Origin: Emydura subglobosa
Lineage: Eukaryota; Chordata; Testudines; Chelidae
Reading direction: 5' to 3'
DNA length: 64,000 bases
Assembly (NCBI GenBank): GCA_007922225.1
Contig: ML680053.1
Location: 16,623,877-16,687,876, forward strand
Positions 1-10,452 of this stretch are shown here, one piece after another. Position 1 is the stretch's first letter. The number at the start of each line of letters is the position of its first letter. The position numbers and the translations under genes were made by a program. A model generated the notes under the pieces. The model saw only the letters and a program-made list of their open reading frames with translations, did no database searches and was not told the origin of the DNA.

Positions 1-1060
1 ATAGGTTGGATGAATGGACTATAAGGTGGACAGAAAGCTGGCTAGATCATTGGATTCAACAGCTTGATGTCTAGCTGGCAGCCGATATCAAGCAGAGTGG
101 CCCAGGGCTGGGGCTGGTTTTGTTCAACATCTTCATTAATGATCTGGAAGATGGGGTGTATTGCACCCTCAGCAAGTTCGCGGATGACACTAACCTAGGG
201 GGAGTGGTTGATATGCTGGAAAATAGGCATAGGATACAGAGTGACATAGACAAACTGGAGGATTGGGCCAAAAGAAATCTGATGAGGTTCAACAAGAACA
301 AGTGCAGAGTCCTGCACTTAGGGTGGAAGAATCCCATGCACTGCTACTGGCTGGGGACCAACTGGCTAAGCAGCAGTTCTGCAGAAAAAGATCTGGGGGT
401 TATATCCAGCTTTTTGTCCAGTGAGAGTCAATAGTGTGCCCTTGTTGCCAAGAAGGCTAATGGCATATTGGGCTGCATTAGTAGGAACATTGTCAGCAGA
501 TTGTGGGAAGTGATTATTCCCCTCTATTTGGCATTGGTGAGGCCACATCTGGAGTAGTGTGTCCAGTTTTGGGCCCTCCACTACAGAAAGGATGCAGACA
601 AATTGCAGAGAGTCAAGCAGAGGGTAACAAAAATGATTAGGGGGCTGGAGCACATGACTTGTGTGGAGAGGCTTAGAGAACTAGGCTTATTTAATCTGCA
701 GAAGAGAAGAGTGAGGGGGGATTTGACAGCAGCCTTCAACCACCTGTGTTCCAGGGAGGATGGAGCTAGACTGTTCTCAGTGGTGGCAGATGACAGAACA
801 AGGAGCAATGGTCTCAAGTTGCAGTGAAGGAGGTGTAGGTTGGATATTAGGAAAAAGTTTTTCACTAGGAGGGTGGTGAAGCACTGGAATGGGTTACCTA
901 GGGAGGTGGTGGAACTTCCATCCTTCGAGGTTTCTAAAGCCCAGCTTAACAAAGCCCGGGCTGGGATGATTTAGTTAGAATTAGTCCTGCTTTGAGGAGG
1001 AGGTTGGACTAGATGACCTCCTGAGATCACTTCCAATCCTAATCTTCTATGACTCTATGA
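1..1060 (+). mobile_element. CR1-type LINE, 3' portion
   Basis: This is the 3' part of a CR1 non-LTR retrotransposon, cut off by the window edge. It carries reverse-transcriptase coding remnants followed by a short 3' UTR that ends in TCTATGACTCTATGA, the typical CR1 tail; there is no poly(A) tail, also as expected for CR1. It is very close in sequence to the copy at 44565-45691, which shares the opening GGTTGGATGAATGG and the same 3' end, so the two belong to one subfamily. In-frame stops show that it is dead. Confidence 0.93.
60..960 (+). pseudogene. CR1 reverse transcriptase remnant
   Basis: The translated product is the C-terminal half of a CR1 ORF2 reverse transcriptase, the enzyme that copies the LINE RNA at the nicked target. 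An open stretch at 120-434 contains FNIFINDLEDG and then FADD, at about 177-188, which is the catalytic motif C of LINE reverse transcriptases. A stop at 432-434 interrupts a segment that continues in homologous form ([18 protein letters not shown]) and another open stretch follows at 603-827, ending in DDRTRSNGLKLQ. The usual protein runs to 900 or so residues with an upstream endonuclease, none of which is visible here. Pseudogene with high confidence. Confidence 0.9.
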
Positions 1061-1464
1061 GCAGCTGGATACAAATTGACTGGGGAGTACATGAAATGAG
1101 ACAATTTTATATTAAAATATGTCATGTAAACTAAGCAATTGTTTACTTTTGTGCATGAAATACATGTGTTTCACCCTCTGGTTCTTGTGTGCTGGCTTAA
1201 GAGGCTAGGGCTATTGCATTAGTTGCTCCAGTGCTGTAGGATAATATTGTAAATACACTATTAAAGACACCTTTACCTTTAAAAAAGCTACAAGAATACT
1301 TATATTCACATTATCTTTGGGGGACAACTAAATAGAATATTGCCTGTAAACTAACAGGTAATGTCCCTTTTAATAGTAAACATGTTGTGAATTACTTATT
1401 TAGTAGAAGCTGAAAATCTAATTAAAAAGAACAAGAATTTTTTGTTTATCAGAAAGCAAACCAG

Positions 1465-3186
1465 GGGAGTTCAACGATGTGTTTTAGTGGGGAAGTGAGG
1501 GCAGCTATAACAAATAAATGGGAAAAAGGGGATGTTGCTAGTAATGAATATAAATAAAAAATAGTAGAATATTGATAGGGGAAGCCAAGGGACACAAGAC
1601 AATCTGTGGTCAGCAGTGTTAAAGGACAATAAGAAGTTCTTAAAATATATTAAGAACAAAAGAATCCTGATAATGCTAGATAGAAATGGTAGAATTATCT
1701 AATAATGCAGAAAAGGTAGAAGTGTTCAATTAATATTTCTTTTGTGTTTGGGGAAAAAACAGATGAAGTTTTATCTTATGGTGATAACATTCCTTCTATT
1801 CCATTGGTATATCCTGAGGATGTTAAACAGACGCTACTAAAGTTAGACGTTCTTAAACCAGCAGGTCCAGATAATTTGCATCCAAGTGTTTTAAAAGAGC
1901 TGGCGGAGGAGCTCATTGGACCATTAATGTTGATTTTTTCAATAAGTCTTGGAGCACTGGGGAAGTTCCAGAAGGCTGGAAGAAAGCTAATGTTGTGCCA
2001 ATTTTTAAATAGGATAAACAGGATGGCACGCATAATTATAGGCCTGTCAACCTGACCCAGGCAAGATAATGTTGCAGCTGCTGCAAGACTCAATTAATAA
2101 AGAATTAAAGGAGGGTATAGTAATTAATGAAAATCAACAAGGATTTATGGAAAATTGATCTTGTCAAACTAACGATATCTTTTTTCATGAGATTACAAGT
2201 TTGGTGATAAAGGTAACAATGCTGACATAATACATTTAGACTTCTGTAAGGTGTTTGACTTGGTGCCGCACATTTTCATTAAAAGAATAGAACAGAAAAT
2301 TAACATGTCACACATTAAATGGATTTAAAAATGGCTAACTGATAGGTCTTAAAATATAACTAACAGGGACTCATCATCAAGCGACTGTTTCCAGTTGGGT
2401 CCCACAGCGATCGGTTCTGACCCTACGCTCTTTAATATGTTTATCAATGAACTGGAAGAAAATATAAAATCATCCCTGATAAAGTTTGCAGATGACAAAA
2501 ATTGGGTAAATGACGAAGAGGTCAGGTCACTAATTCAGAGAGATTTGGATCACTTGGTAAACTGGTTGCAAGCAAAGAGTATGCGTTTTAATATGGGTAA
2601 ACGTATGCATCTAGGAACAAAGAATCTAAGCTGTACTTACAGGATGAGGAACTCTATTCTGGGAAGCAGTGACTTTGAAAAAGATTTGGGGGGGTCGTGG
2701 TGGATAATCAGCTGAACATGAACTCCCACTGTGACACTGTGGCCAAAAGAGCTAATGTGATCCTGGGCTCAAAGAAGAGCCATGAAAATGATTAAAACAT
2801 AGAAAACATGCCTTATAGTGATAGACTCACAGAGCTCAATCCTAAATTACAGTCTAAGTACCTACATAGGAAACAAATATTTGATAATTGGCTCTTCAGT
2901 CTAGCAGAGCAAGGTAGAACACGAGCCCATGGCTGGAAGTTGAAGCTAGACAAATTCAGATGAGAAATAAGGCCTACATTTTTAACCAGGAGAGTAATTA
3001 AACATTGGAACAATTTAGAAAGGATCGGGGTAGATTCTCCATCACTGATAATTTTTAAATGATGATTGGATGGTTTTCCAAAATAGATGTTCTAGGAATT
3101 CTTTTGGGGAAGTTCTGTGGCCTGTGCTCTACAGGAGGTCAGCCTAAATGATCACAATGATCCCTTCTAGCCTTGGAATCTATGGA
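1465..3186 (+). mobile_element. CR1-type LINE, second subfamily
   Basis: A longer, older CR1 copy. It has reverse-transcriptase remnants from about 1500 to 2760 and a 3' UTR finishing near 3186 with GATCCCTTCTAGCCTTGGAATCTATGG, a second class of CR1 end. Wording differs from the copy at 1-1060 throughout, so it is a separate subfamily. The 5' boundary is uncertain; homology fades upstream of about 1465. Confidence 0.88.
1744..2760 (+). pseudogene. CR1 reverse transcriptase remnant
   Basis: Successive pieces of one reverse transcriptase are visible in shifting frames. The stretch 1744-2055 has KPAGPDNLHPSVLKEL, a region near the start of the RT domain. Around 2238-2273 the DNA reads LDFCKVFDLVPH, which corresponds to motif A with its catalytic Asp. 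The stretch 2395-2715 has FNMFINELEE followed by FADD at about 2485-2496, motif C. Many stops and frameshifts separate these pieces. The order and spacing match CR1 ORF2, so the call is firm although the gene is dead. Confidence 0.88.
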
Positions 3187-4335
3187 TGTGTCAGACCATT
3201 TGGTAATTGTGGAAGAACAGCAACGGGTGCAAATATAATAACCTGGATATGTTAGAAAGGAGAATAAAGAGGAAAATATGTAGCTGTAGATGAAGCAGAA
3301 AGCTGATCAATGCCTAGAAGGTTTAGATAACGAAGGCAGAAGTAATTCTGTTTTTGTTATTCCTGGCAAATTTTTCTCCATTACCTTTGAAGGAAAAATT
3401 TAGACAATTTAAACAGAGGCCAGCTGAAAAAAATCCCTGCTGTGTTAGTGAGATACAACAATATATTGCCTTGCTGACAGTCTTGTGGGTATTTTTGAGC
3501 TAACTGTATGCCTTGCAAAGGAAATAAGGTAAGGGAGTTACACTGTAAAATGAAGGGCTTAATGGCACAATATTCTGATTATTGAGAAAATGTCTTATGA
3601 AGATTAGCACATAGGATATTAACTATTATACAGAGCCATGTTTTATGGCCCACTCTGTGTTATTTAACATTACTCATTTTGTGTCAGGAGCTATTAAACT
3701 TTACTTTAAAAGGAGCCTGTAGGCTGGTTCCAGCTTTGGCAGAATGAGTGTATTGCTGTAGTTTACAGCCTACATGTCTCTTTGCATAATGTAGCACTTA
3801 CCCGTTTGAACTGTAATTCAGTTTTATAATGTCTTATTACTGTGAGACATTGTCCCTTCTGGAATTCCCATAATCTAAACTATATCTTCTAAAAAATGTA
3901 TCCCCCTCATACTTCATAATTTAGGATAGTGTGTTACCTTCGCTCATGAACTAGACACATTCTGTTGTATTTTTGTTTCCTCAAATTAAGACACTACAGT
4001 TTACTTTCATGTTGGAGGATATTAGTGACCCATGAAGTCTAGAATCACAGTCATGTCAGCACGACACACTTTGGTTAGTGATGCAGCTATTTCTGTTTGT
4101 GTCCTACATATGGACAGTGGAATATTTTTTACAGGTGACTAATCCACATGTAACTTTTCAAGAAAGTGTGAGAAGAGTCCCTTTAACCTGTAAGCAGTTC
4201 TGCCCCAGTGGGAGAGTTTTCATCTTAATTTAAAGAACAATCCAGCCACACGTGCAAAACATGCTCACATCAAATACATTTCCATGTTGCATATCAATCC
4301 TGCCTGGGCAGATGAATAGTCTTTTACAGCTGTGA
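3187..4335. other. no recognised feature
   Basis: AT-rich sequence with no open frame above 60 codons, no family repeat that I recognise and no obvious tandem structure. Confidence 0.5.
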
Positions 4336-4440
4336 CTTTTATTGACCAAATTCAACCCTGGTGTAAGCCCACACATCTCCCATTCAAGTCAATGACAGCC
4401 CATCTCTTTTTGTGCCAGGTCTGGATTTAGCCCAATGATC
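4336..4440. repeat. dispersed repeat with TCAATG core
   Basis: The stretch begins ACCAAATTCAACCCTGGTG, has the core CCCATTCAAGTCAATGAC, and ends with GGTCTGGATTTAGCCC. The same vocabulary (a CCATTGA..TCAATGG core near a 'GGATCTGGCCC'-like end) recurs at 39100, 40187, 40870 and 41590, so I read it as one degenerate foldback family rather than unique DNA. Confidence 0.45.
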
Positions 4441-4924
4441 AGGGATGATGTGAGCAAATCTGAAGCCCTCTGCAAAGTCATATGAATAGGGACCCTGGAT
4501 GCTCAGCCGACTATTCAGCTTTTTACCATCACTTTCCCCAAATTCTTGCTCCACACAAGCTGCAGAGGTGACTGTGTTCAGACCCATAGGAGCAAGAAGC
4601 TCTGTGCCTGGAACTGCGGTGTCTGTTTGTGGAAGGAGTTAGCAGGAAAGTGAATGGAGCTTTCCAGTTAAACTTGTGATGTGCCCTCAGCCAAGGGTCA
4701 ACTATAAAGGAAAGAATGTCCTGATTCCCCAGGAGAAGTTATCAACCACAAAACTCCCTATCAGCATGTGGCAGCTCATGCTCCACCCCATACAGCATTG
4801 CCCAGCCTGCCTGTGGTCGAGTCGTTACTTGGGGGGAGGGACAGTCCCAGCAGCTGCAGGTGTGGCAGCGTTGCCTATGATTCTGTGTGTCTGTGTTTTA
4901 TGAGTGCTTTTGGATGCAATTTAT

Positions 4925-5013
4925 TTAGAGATGGGCCTGAATGGGAACCCCAGATCCAAACCCAAGCTCTGGGGAAGCATGGATCTGAATGCTGTGCCTT
5001 GGGCCTATCTCTA
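4925..5013. mobile_element. 89-bp MITE with TAGAGATGGGCC termini
   Basis: The ends are near-perfect inverted repeats: TAGAGATGGGCCTGAA on the left and TTGGGCCTATCTCTA on the right. The interior holds AGATCCAAACCC, also inverted in related copies. The same family is seen at 9236-9337 and 41444-41528, which supports a mobile unit. No clear target duplication can be picked out. Confidence 0.6.
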
Positions 5014-5089
5014 GAATGGTCATGAACTGGAACACCAAACCCAAATACTCTAAAGCTGTGGGGAGGTTCCGCTTTAAATCGCTTTGTGA

Positions 5090-6290
5090 TTACAGGTAAG
5101 GCATGTCTGGCACTTTACAGCCTGCCTATAGTTCTGTAAAATGTTCTTTGGTTCCACCCCCTCTTGTACTCCAGTGTGACTGTAGCAGGGCCTTGCACCC
5201 ATAGTATGGAGTTGTCTGATACCTGCATGTTGGTTTTGAAAACTGAGGTCTGTAGGGTGTGTTAGACCGAGGTCCAGTCCTTGCAGTTTTACTTGGAATT
5301 TCCTGTTCAAACAAACCTGGAACTCTGCTGCAAAACTCTGTCCTGTCCTAGTGATTCCAAAACAATTCAAACCACCAGGTGGTATTTCAGGGCAACTGCA
5401 CCATTATTTCCCTTAAAGGGTTCAGCAAGGGCACTCCCAATCTCAGGTTTCCAGCTCACCATTGCCTTTCTTAGGTGGAGATCCACTTCTCACTCCCTTC
5501 TGACTGGGGTATTTCCAGGCTGCACAGTTCCCTGCCTTCACTGTGTTATCCTCAGCAAATATGGGCTGCCCAAGCACATCTGCTTGCTTTCTCTTCAGAG
5601 ACCGTTAACAGTTTGACTCCCCACAGTTATAGATGCTCCACACAGCTTTTTTTTTATGCAAGCCTATTTTATCCTTAAGGAAAAAGCACTAGAGAGAAAA
5701 CATTCAAAACAATAACAGAACCCACACACATGCTAATAAGCTTACCAGAGATCACCTCAGCTCTAACATGGGCTCTGGCAGGAGCAGTCCTGCAACACCC
5801 CACCCTCAGGGCTTCCTTGTGGTTTCAAGTGCATCACAGCTTCAGCTCAGAACATGCACACAGTCTTATGGGGCCTCAGTAGGCCAAGTCCTTCCAACCC
5901 TTCCCTAAGGATTAGGGCCTTCTTTAGACAGAGGTCCAGTCCGTTCGCTGGATCAGTGAGAAGGCCCTGAGCCCTGTTTAAAACCAGGCTATGTCGCCAA
6001 CACTTCTTTCTTTGTTACTCCCTGGAGAATCCAGTTTGAACTAGTGTAGGCAGACCTCGCCTGGGGGTGGATTCAAAGGGGCTGGTAGCTGGAGGAATTC
6101 CATTAGCATCCCCCACCTCCTAGAGGAGATCCATACAACTCCACAGCAACACACGCATCCCATTGCATTTTTAACACGATGGAACCCAAAGGTGTTAAAC
6201 CTAATTCAATGAGGCTTATCTTATTTCAGTAAAGTTTATCTTAATTCCATAAGGTTTGTCTGGGATGTTGCAGAATATTGTCAGTCCATC
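5090..6290 (-). repeat. unclassified interspersed repeat, possibly LTR-derived
   Basis: About 1.2 kb of non-coding sequence that I associate with a reptilian interspersed repeat; on the minus strand it would begin near the cluster of AATTAAG/AATAAG words at 6190-6260 and has a TATA-like TTTTAAAC at about 5979-5986. Open frames at 5074-5678 show no known domain and are treated as chance. Class and boundaries are uncertain. Confidence 0.3.
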
Positions 6291-6310
6291 ACAATAAGCG
6301 GTAAACATGC

Positions 6311-6766
6311 CTGAGAGGGGGTGTCCACCCCACACCAGACTGGAAAGGGTTAAGGTGGCCAGGTAGGCATATTAACGCCACAGGCTGCACCAGGATGAAG
6401 AACCAGGGAGCAGGGAATTGATTGCAAGCAGGCTCAGCTGGACAGAAAGACACGGGGCCTATAAAGCCACGAAGCTGGCAACAGACTGGAGCAGCAGTCA
6501 CTCCCTGGGAAGAGCGTTTGGGGCTGGTACACCCTGGAAGAGGGGGGCGGGGGGAAAAAACGCTGAGTGACCTGGCTGGAGGGCTGAGTCATGAAGAGGA
6601 CTCCGAGGTACCTGGAATGAGCGAGGGACTGTAGATCAGAGAGAGAGAGAGAGAGCGCGATAGTGACAGCGTGCAACCATGGGAAGGGGCATCAACCTCT
6701 CAGAGCTAATCCGTGGAGCGGCTAGGAGGAGCACCAGACTAGCGATGAGTGGAGCACCCCGTCACA
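6311..6766 (+). mobile_element. solo LTR-like element
   Basis: The block opens with GGGGGTGTCCACCCCACACC, has a TATA-type CCTATAAAG at about 6458-6466, a (GA)n run at 6638-6655 and closes with GTGGAGCACCCCGTCACA. The same closing words (ATGAGTRGARCA..TGTCACA) end the element at 57852-58529, so the two are probably copies of one LTR family in the same orientation. No internal retroviral or Gypsy coding region adjoins it, so it would be a solo LTR. No target duplication is visible. Confidence 0.45.
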
Positions 6767-7674
6767 ATGCCATTGTGCCTGGGGCAGTCAGGTGCCTTGG
6801 CCCCGGGCTCAGGGGAGAACTGACCAGCAGGGGAGCAAGGACTCTTTCCTGCTTCTTTCCCATGGGATGGGGGTGAGGTATGGGCAGACAGCCTGCTCAA
6901 GTTCCCCAGTAGGAGAGGCACTTTTATCAAGATCTTTCATTTCATAACATTTAAAATGCTGCTTTCCTTGTTTTTAGCCTTCTTCTCCTGAATACATGTT
7001 CCGGACAAAGTGAAGGGGCACTCCTGGTTTCCAGGGAGCAAAGGGTTACCTTTGACTCAGATTCCCCTGTTCTCTGCTATATAAAGAGTTGTGCAGAAGA
7101 CCCCACTGGCAGGGCATTACATGATTTACGAAGCCGCCAAAACCCAGGAACTATGCGATGTATTCTTCAGCACCATCTACTGGCGCCTTATCCAGTAATT
7201 ATTTACATAGCGTATTCCTGTAACACCCCCTACACTTGTATGCGCATTCTGGAGAAAGGCTCGAAGAGTGATTGCTTATGAGACAAATGGAGAAAATGCC
7301 TTTAGGATGGTGGGGGTTCCACCCTCAGGGGACACAGGACTGGGTAGAAAGCCAACTGACCCACAAGCTGTTATAAAAGCTAACACTTGAGTTAAATCCT
7401 GCCCTGGAAGTGGGAAGAGAAAGTGTTGTTTGTTGTTCTTCTGTTTGTTTGAGAAGCACTTGGACACGATTGTGACGAAGGCCATATAAGCACCTAGATA
7501 AAAAGAAAAGACCTTGCTAACAACTATTACTTTCTGCTGAGTCATTCCACTGGTTTACAATGTTATCTCCATTTTATAGGCTACAATCATGCACAGAGTG
7601 ATTAAATTTGCAATAAAAGTAAAGTAATTGTAGCACAAATAGAATGGTGAGATTATTTAAGATCTGACTGGTTG

Positions 7675-7682
7675 ATATACAG
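7675..7682. repeat. left target-site duplication of the 394-bp hAT
   Basis: ATATACAG, identical to positions 8077-8084 on the other side of the element. Confidence 0.93.
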
Positions 7683-8076
7683 CAATGGTTCTCAACCAGG
7701 GGTACACATACCCGTGGGGGTACGCAAAGGTCTTCCAGGGGGGTACATCGACTCATCTAGCTATTTGCTTAGTTTTACAACAGGCTACATAAAAAGCACT
7801 AGCGAAGGCAGTACAAACTAAAATTTCATACAGACTATGACCTGTTTATACTTCTGTATACAGTATTAAGTACAATATTTATATTCCAATCAATTTATAA
7901 TTATATGGTTAAAAATGAGAAAGTAAGCAATTTTTCAGTAATGTGCTGTGACACTTTTCTATTTTTATGTCTGATTTTGAAAGCAAGTAGTTTAACTGAG
8001 GTGAAACTTGGGGGTACACAAGACAAATCAGACTCCTGAAAGGAGTATAGTAGTCTGGAAAGGTTGAGAACCACTG
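7683..8076. mobile_element. 394-bp non-autonomous hAT transposon
   Basis: The termini are CAATGGTTCTCAACC at 7683-7697 and GGTTGAGAACCACTG at 8062-8076, a 15-bp inverted repeat with one mismatch and the hallmark of Charlie-like hAT elements. An exact 8-bp duplication ATATACAG lies on both sides (7675-7682 and 8077-8084), the target-site size of hAT. The interior is AT-rich and non-coding, but sub-terminal GGGGTACAC words (about 7700 and 8012) repeat near both ends. It depends on a hAT transposase supplied elsewhere. Confidence 0.95.
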
Positions 8077-8084
8077 ATATACAG
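8077..8084. repeat. right target-site duplication of the 394-bp hAT
   Basis: ATATACAG, identical to 7675-7682. Both copies are intact, so the insertion has decayed little at its edges. Confidence 0.93.
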
Positions 8085-8097
8085 GTTTGTAAGCGGG

Positions 8098-9210
8098 TCG
8101 TCTCTGGGGGAGGCCACAGCAGCTTCCTATACACGGGGAAATAGCTCATGCTTGGCAAGTGAGTAGTCTTAGTACTCTACCCGTAGGCAGGGTGAGCCCA
8201 CCGTCTACCGCTTAGGCCCTCAATCTGGGCGAGCGAACCTGGAGTCAGTTGCTCCAACCCGTAGGCAGGGTGAGCCCACCGTCTACCGGTCAGGCCCTCA
8301 GTCAGGGCGAGCGAGCAAGGTAACGGCTTCAGGAGCAGTCAGGAGAGAGACTCTCCTCAGGGTGGCTAGGGAAAGGGGAGGGGGACGCAGGCCCACCCGT
8401 CTCCACTGCATCCCAGCCCAGGGCCCTAGTAGCGGCAGAAGCGGCTGCCACTGTGTCGGCGGGGCTCCTGCCACAACACACTGACTATACCGTGGCTTCA
8501 GCCACAGGCCATGACTGTCCCTGAGCTACTTCCTCCCCACTGACCCCAGTACCTGCCTCCTCCGTGCTGGAAGGGTAGTCCGCTTGGGGTAGGGCCATCA
8601 GTCCCTCTTCATCGACCAGGGGTAAGGCGGGGAGTTCCTCTTCGGGGGGCAGCTCCTCGAGGTCATTGTAGGCTGGGAGGGGCTCAGCCTCTGGCAGCTC
8701 CTCCAAGTCCTATCCCAACTCAGGGAGGGGCTTGGCGGCCAGCAGGTCCTCCAGATCCAGCCCGGCCTCAGGGGGCATCTGCCACTCAGGCTGCTCCAGG
8801 ATCTCAGCCCAGTCCTGTGGTTCCAGTGTCCGGGACCAGGCTCGGGGTAGTTCAGCCCAGTCATCCTGGCCAGGTTGCCTGGTCCAGCTCCGCGAAGGCC
8901 CTGTCCAGTCCCCAGGCCGGGACCCGGCTCTGGCCTAGGCCTCTGCTGGCAGGGCAGCACATCTGTCTCCAGCAGCAGTCTTTCCTTAACTGAGCTCAGG
9001 GGCCAGGCTTTTATACTTCCCCTTCCTGTCAGGGCTCTGCCCCGCTGCCGCCGATTGGGCTGGCGGGGTGGTCCTATCACGGCCCGGGTCCCTTGTTGCC
9101 GGGCAGACTCGGCGGCAGGGCCTGGAGTTGTCCAATCAGGGTGCTTGCGCCCTCCCTCGGGCTCTGTCTCCCTGGGAGGCCACAGGGGCTTCCTACAAGG
9201 GTATAATCCA
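8098..9210 (-). mobile_element. GC-rich LTR-like element
   Basis: A GC-rich block quite unlike its AT-rich neighbours. On the minus strand a TATA box TATAAAAG lies at about 9015-9008, in a GC-rich surround, as in an LTR promoter. Near the downstream end is a 78-bp tandem duplication. Its edges carry related words, GGGAGGCCACAGCAGCTTCCT at the left and GGGAGGCCACAGGGGCTTCCT at the right, in the same orientation. Open frames such as 8485-8706 (acidic, ELPPEEELP) and 8598-9080 are frequent in such GC-rich repeats and have no known domain, so I do not call them genes. Whether this is an ERV or Gypsy LTR cannot be told. Confidence 0.5.
8180..8325. repeat. 78-bp tandem duplication
   Basis: Two head-to-tail units start at 8180 and 8258. 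Both open with CCCGTAGGCAGGGTGAGCCC, continue with ACCGTCTACCG, and later share GGCCCTCARTC and GGGCGAGCGA. The second unit fades near 8325. It lies inside the LTR-like block and looks like an internal VNTR of that family. Confidence 0.85.
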
Positions 9211-9235
9211 TTCTTTATAGATACCCAATAGAAAC

Positions 9236-9337
9236 TAAAGATGGGTCCAAGAACAAAATCCCAGATATCCCAACATCCTGGAGCTTTGGGGGAAGTTCAG
9301 ATCTCAGTTGGGATGTCTCAGCTTGGGCCGCTCTTTA
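9236..9337. mobile_element. 102-bp MITE of the TAGAGATGGGCC family
   Basis: Ends TAAAGATGGGTCCAAG and CTTGGGCCGCTCTTTA form an imperfect 16-bp inverted repeat. Size and terminal sequence match the copy at 4925-5013. Confidence 0.55.
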
Positions 9338-10155
9338 ATTAAATCAGCGCCAGCCACTTTTACAAAATCCATACACCTGGTTTCCTGAGTGCAGGTATTT
9401 TCTAAGGACTAGTGAATGTATAGCGTGCATGGCCTGAGAAAGTGCGATAAGCTATCAGCTCCTCTCATCTGATCAAGAATCCATGAGCAATGCTTGCACC
9501 TCAATAGTCACTGTTAACTAAACACATAGCATGTTCTCTTCATCAGCTGGTTCTTGGAGGCCAAGGATGGTAATAGAGATGGATGAACTGCCTGGGATAA
9601 AAAGAGGCACCCTTTCCCACAAACCTTGACCTTGTTTAGAACTGACCCAGCTGGGGCCATCCCTTCCCCCAGCATTCCTCTGGACCCAAAACTGTGTGGG
9701 AGTGATCTGTGCCCTCTCCCCACTCTAGAGGCACTAGGACCCATGTGGTGCCTTCGCCACTGCCCCCATCTTGTGGTCTTGGAGTTCTTGCACAGGAGCC
9801 AGCCAGAGGCTCCAGCCAGCTGGGGCAGAAGCATCCAAACAAGGGATCTCTGGGCCTTCAGAGAACCCTCTACAGTATTAACTGGAATTTCTCTGCTCTG
9901 TGCAGATTGGCTGTTTGCTCCCTCTCCCTCCCTCACAGTTTCTTCAGCTCCACTTCCCTCCACACCTGCCTCTGGTATTCTCTCCACCCGTGCTCTGTCT
10001 GCCTCACTCCCCTCCCCTTCCCTTTCCACTTAGCTCATCCCCTCCTAACTAAACCCACCACACAAAAAATCCTGGAACTACCATACAGGTTTCTGCCATC
10101 ACATTATTCACTCTGCCTGTGTGCTAGAACCCTGGCCCCACCCTATGTCTGTCCT
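9338..10155. other. no gene recognised; pyrimidine-rich tract at 9900-10030
   Basis: Several open frames overlap on both strands here (up to 191 codons at 9709-10284). They share no domain with known families, and the long open frames follow from base skew: 9900-10030 on the plus strand is almost all C and T. I call no coding gene. Confidence 0.5.
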
Positions 10156-10159
10156 GGCC

Positions 10160-10240
10160 ATGTAGATTGTACACTCTTAGGGGCAGAGATTGGCTACCAC
10201 TCTGCATTTGTGCAGTGCCTAGCACCGTGGGACTCTATGC
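10160..10240 (+). repeat. ancient LINE/SINE fragment (GCCTAGCAC type)
   Basis: It contains GTAGATTGTACACTCTTAGGGGCAG and TGTGCAGTGCCTAGCACC split by a short link, a well-known ancient amniote repeat wording that I place with L2/MIR-like repeats. A second fragment is at 31240-31312. Confidence 0.5.
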
Positions 10241-10364
10241 TGGGCTGGCCGTTAGGGCACTCCCATGCTCGGGGTGACCCTTAACCTCTGACTGCCAGAA
10301 GCCCTGAGTGGAAGACAGGGGTGGATCACTCCAAAATTGCCTTGTTCTGTACACTCTCCTTGAA

Positions 10365-10452
10365 GCTCCAGTACTGGCCACTGTCAGAGACAGGATACTG
10401 GGCCAGATGGACTATTGGTCAGACCCACTGTGGCAGCTCTTATGTGCTTATA
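10365..10452 (+). mobile_element. CR1 3' terminal fragment
   Basis: The stretch reads GACAGGATACTGGGCCAGAT and then GGTCAGACCCACTGTGGCAG, ending CTTATGTGCTTA. It matches, word by word, the 3' end of the CR1 at 21680-22947. Only the last 90 bp are present, a typical severe 5' truncation. Confidence 0.8.

Noticed and set aside
6311..6766. Complete endogenous retrovirus between the LTR-like blocks at 6.3 and 8.1-9.2 kb
   Set aside because: The blocks differ in sequence and orientation, and the DNA between them has no gag, pol or env remnant.
8180..8325. CRISPR array
   Set aside because: Only two units of 78 bp without unique spacers, in vertebrate DNA; it is a tandem duplication.
8485..9231. 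Acidic and Arg/Pro-rich open frames as genes
   Set aside because: Several frames are open at once in a GC-rich LTR-like block; no domain and no conserved start.
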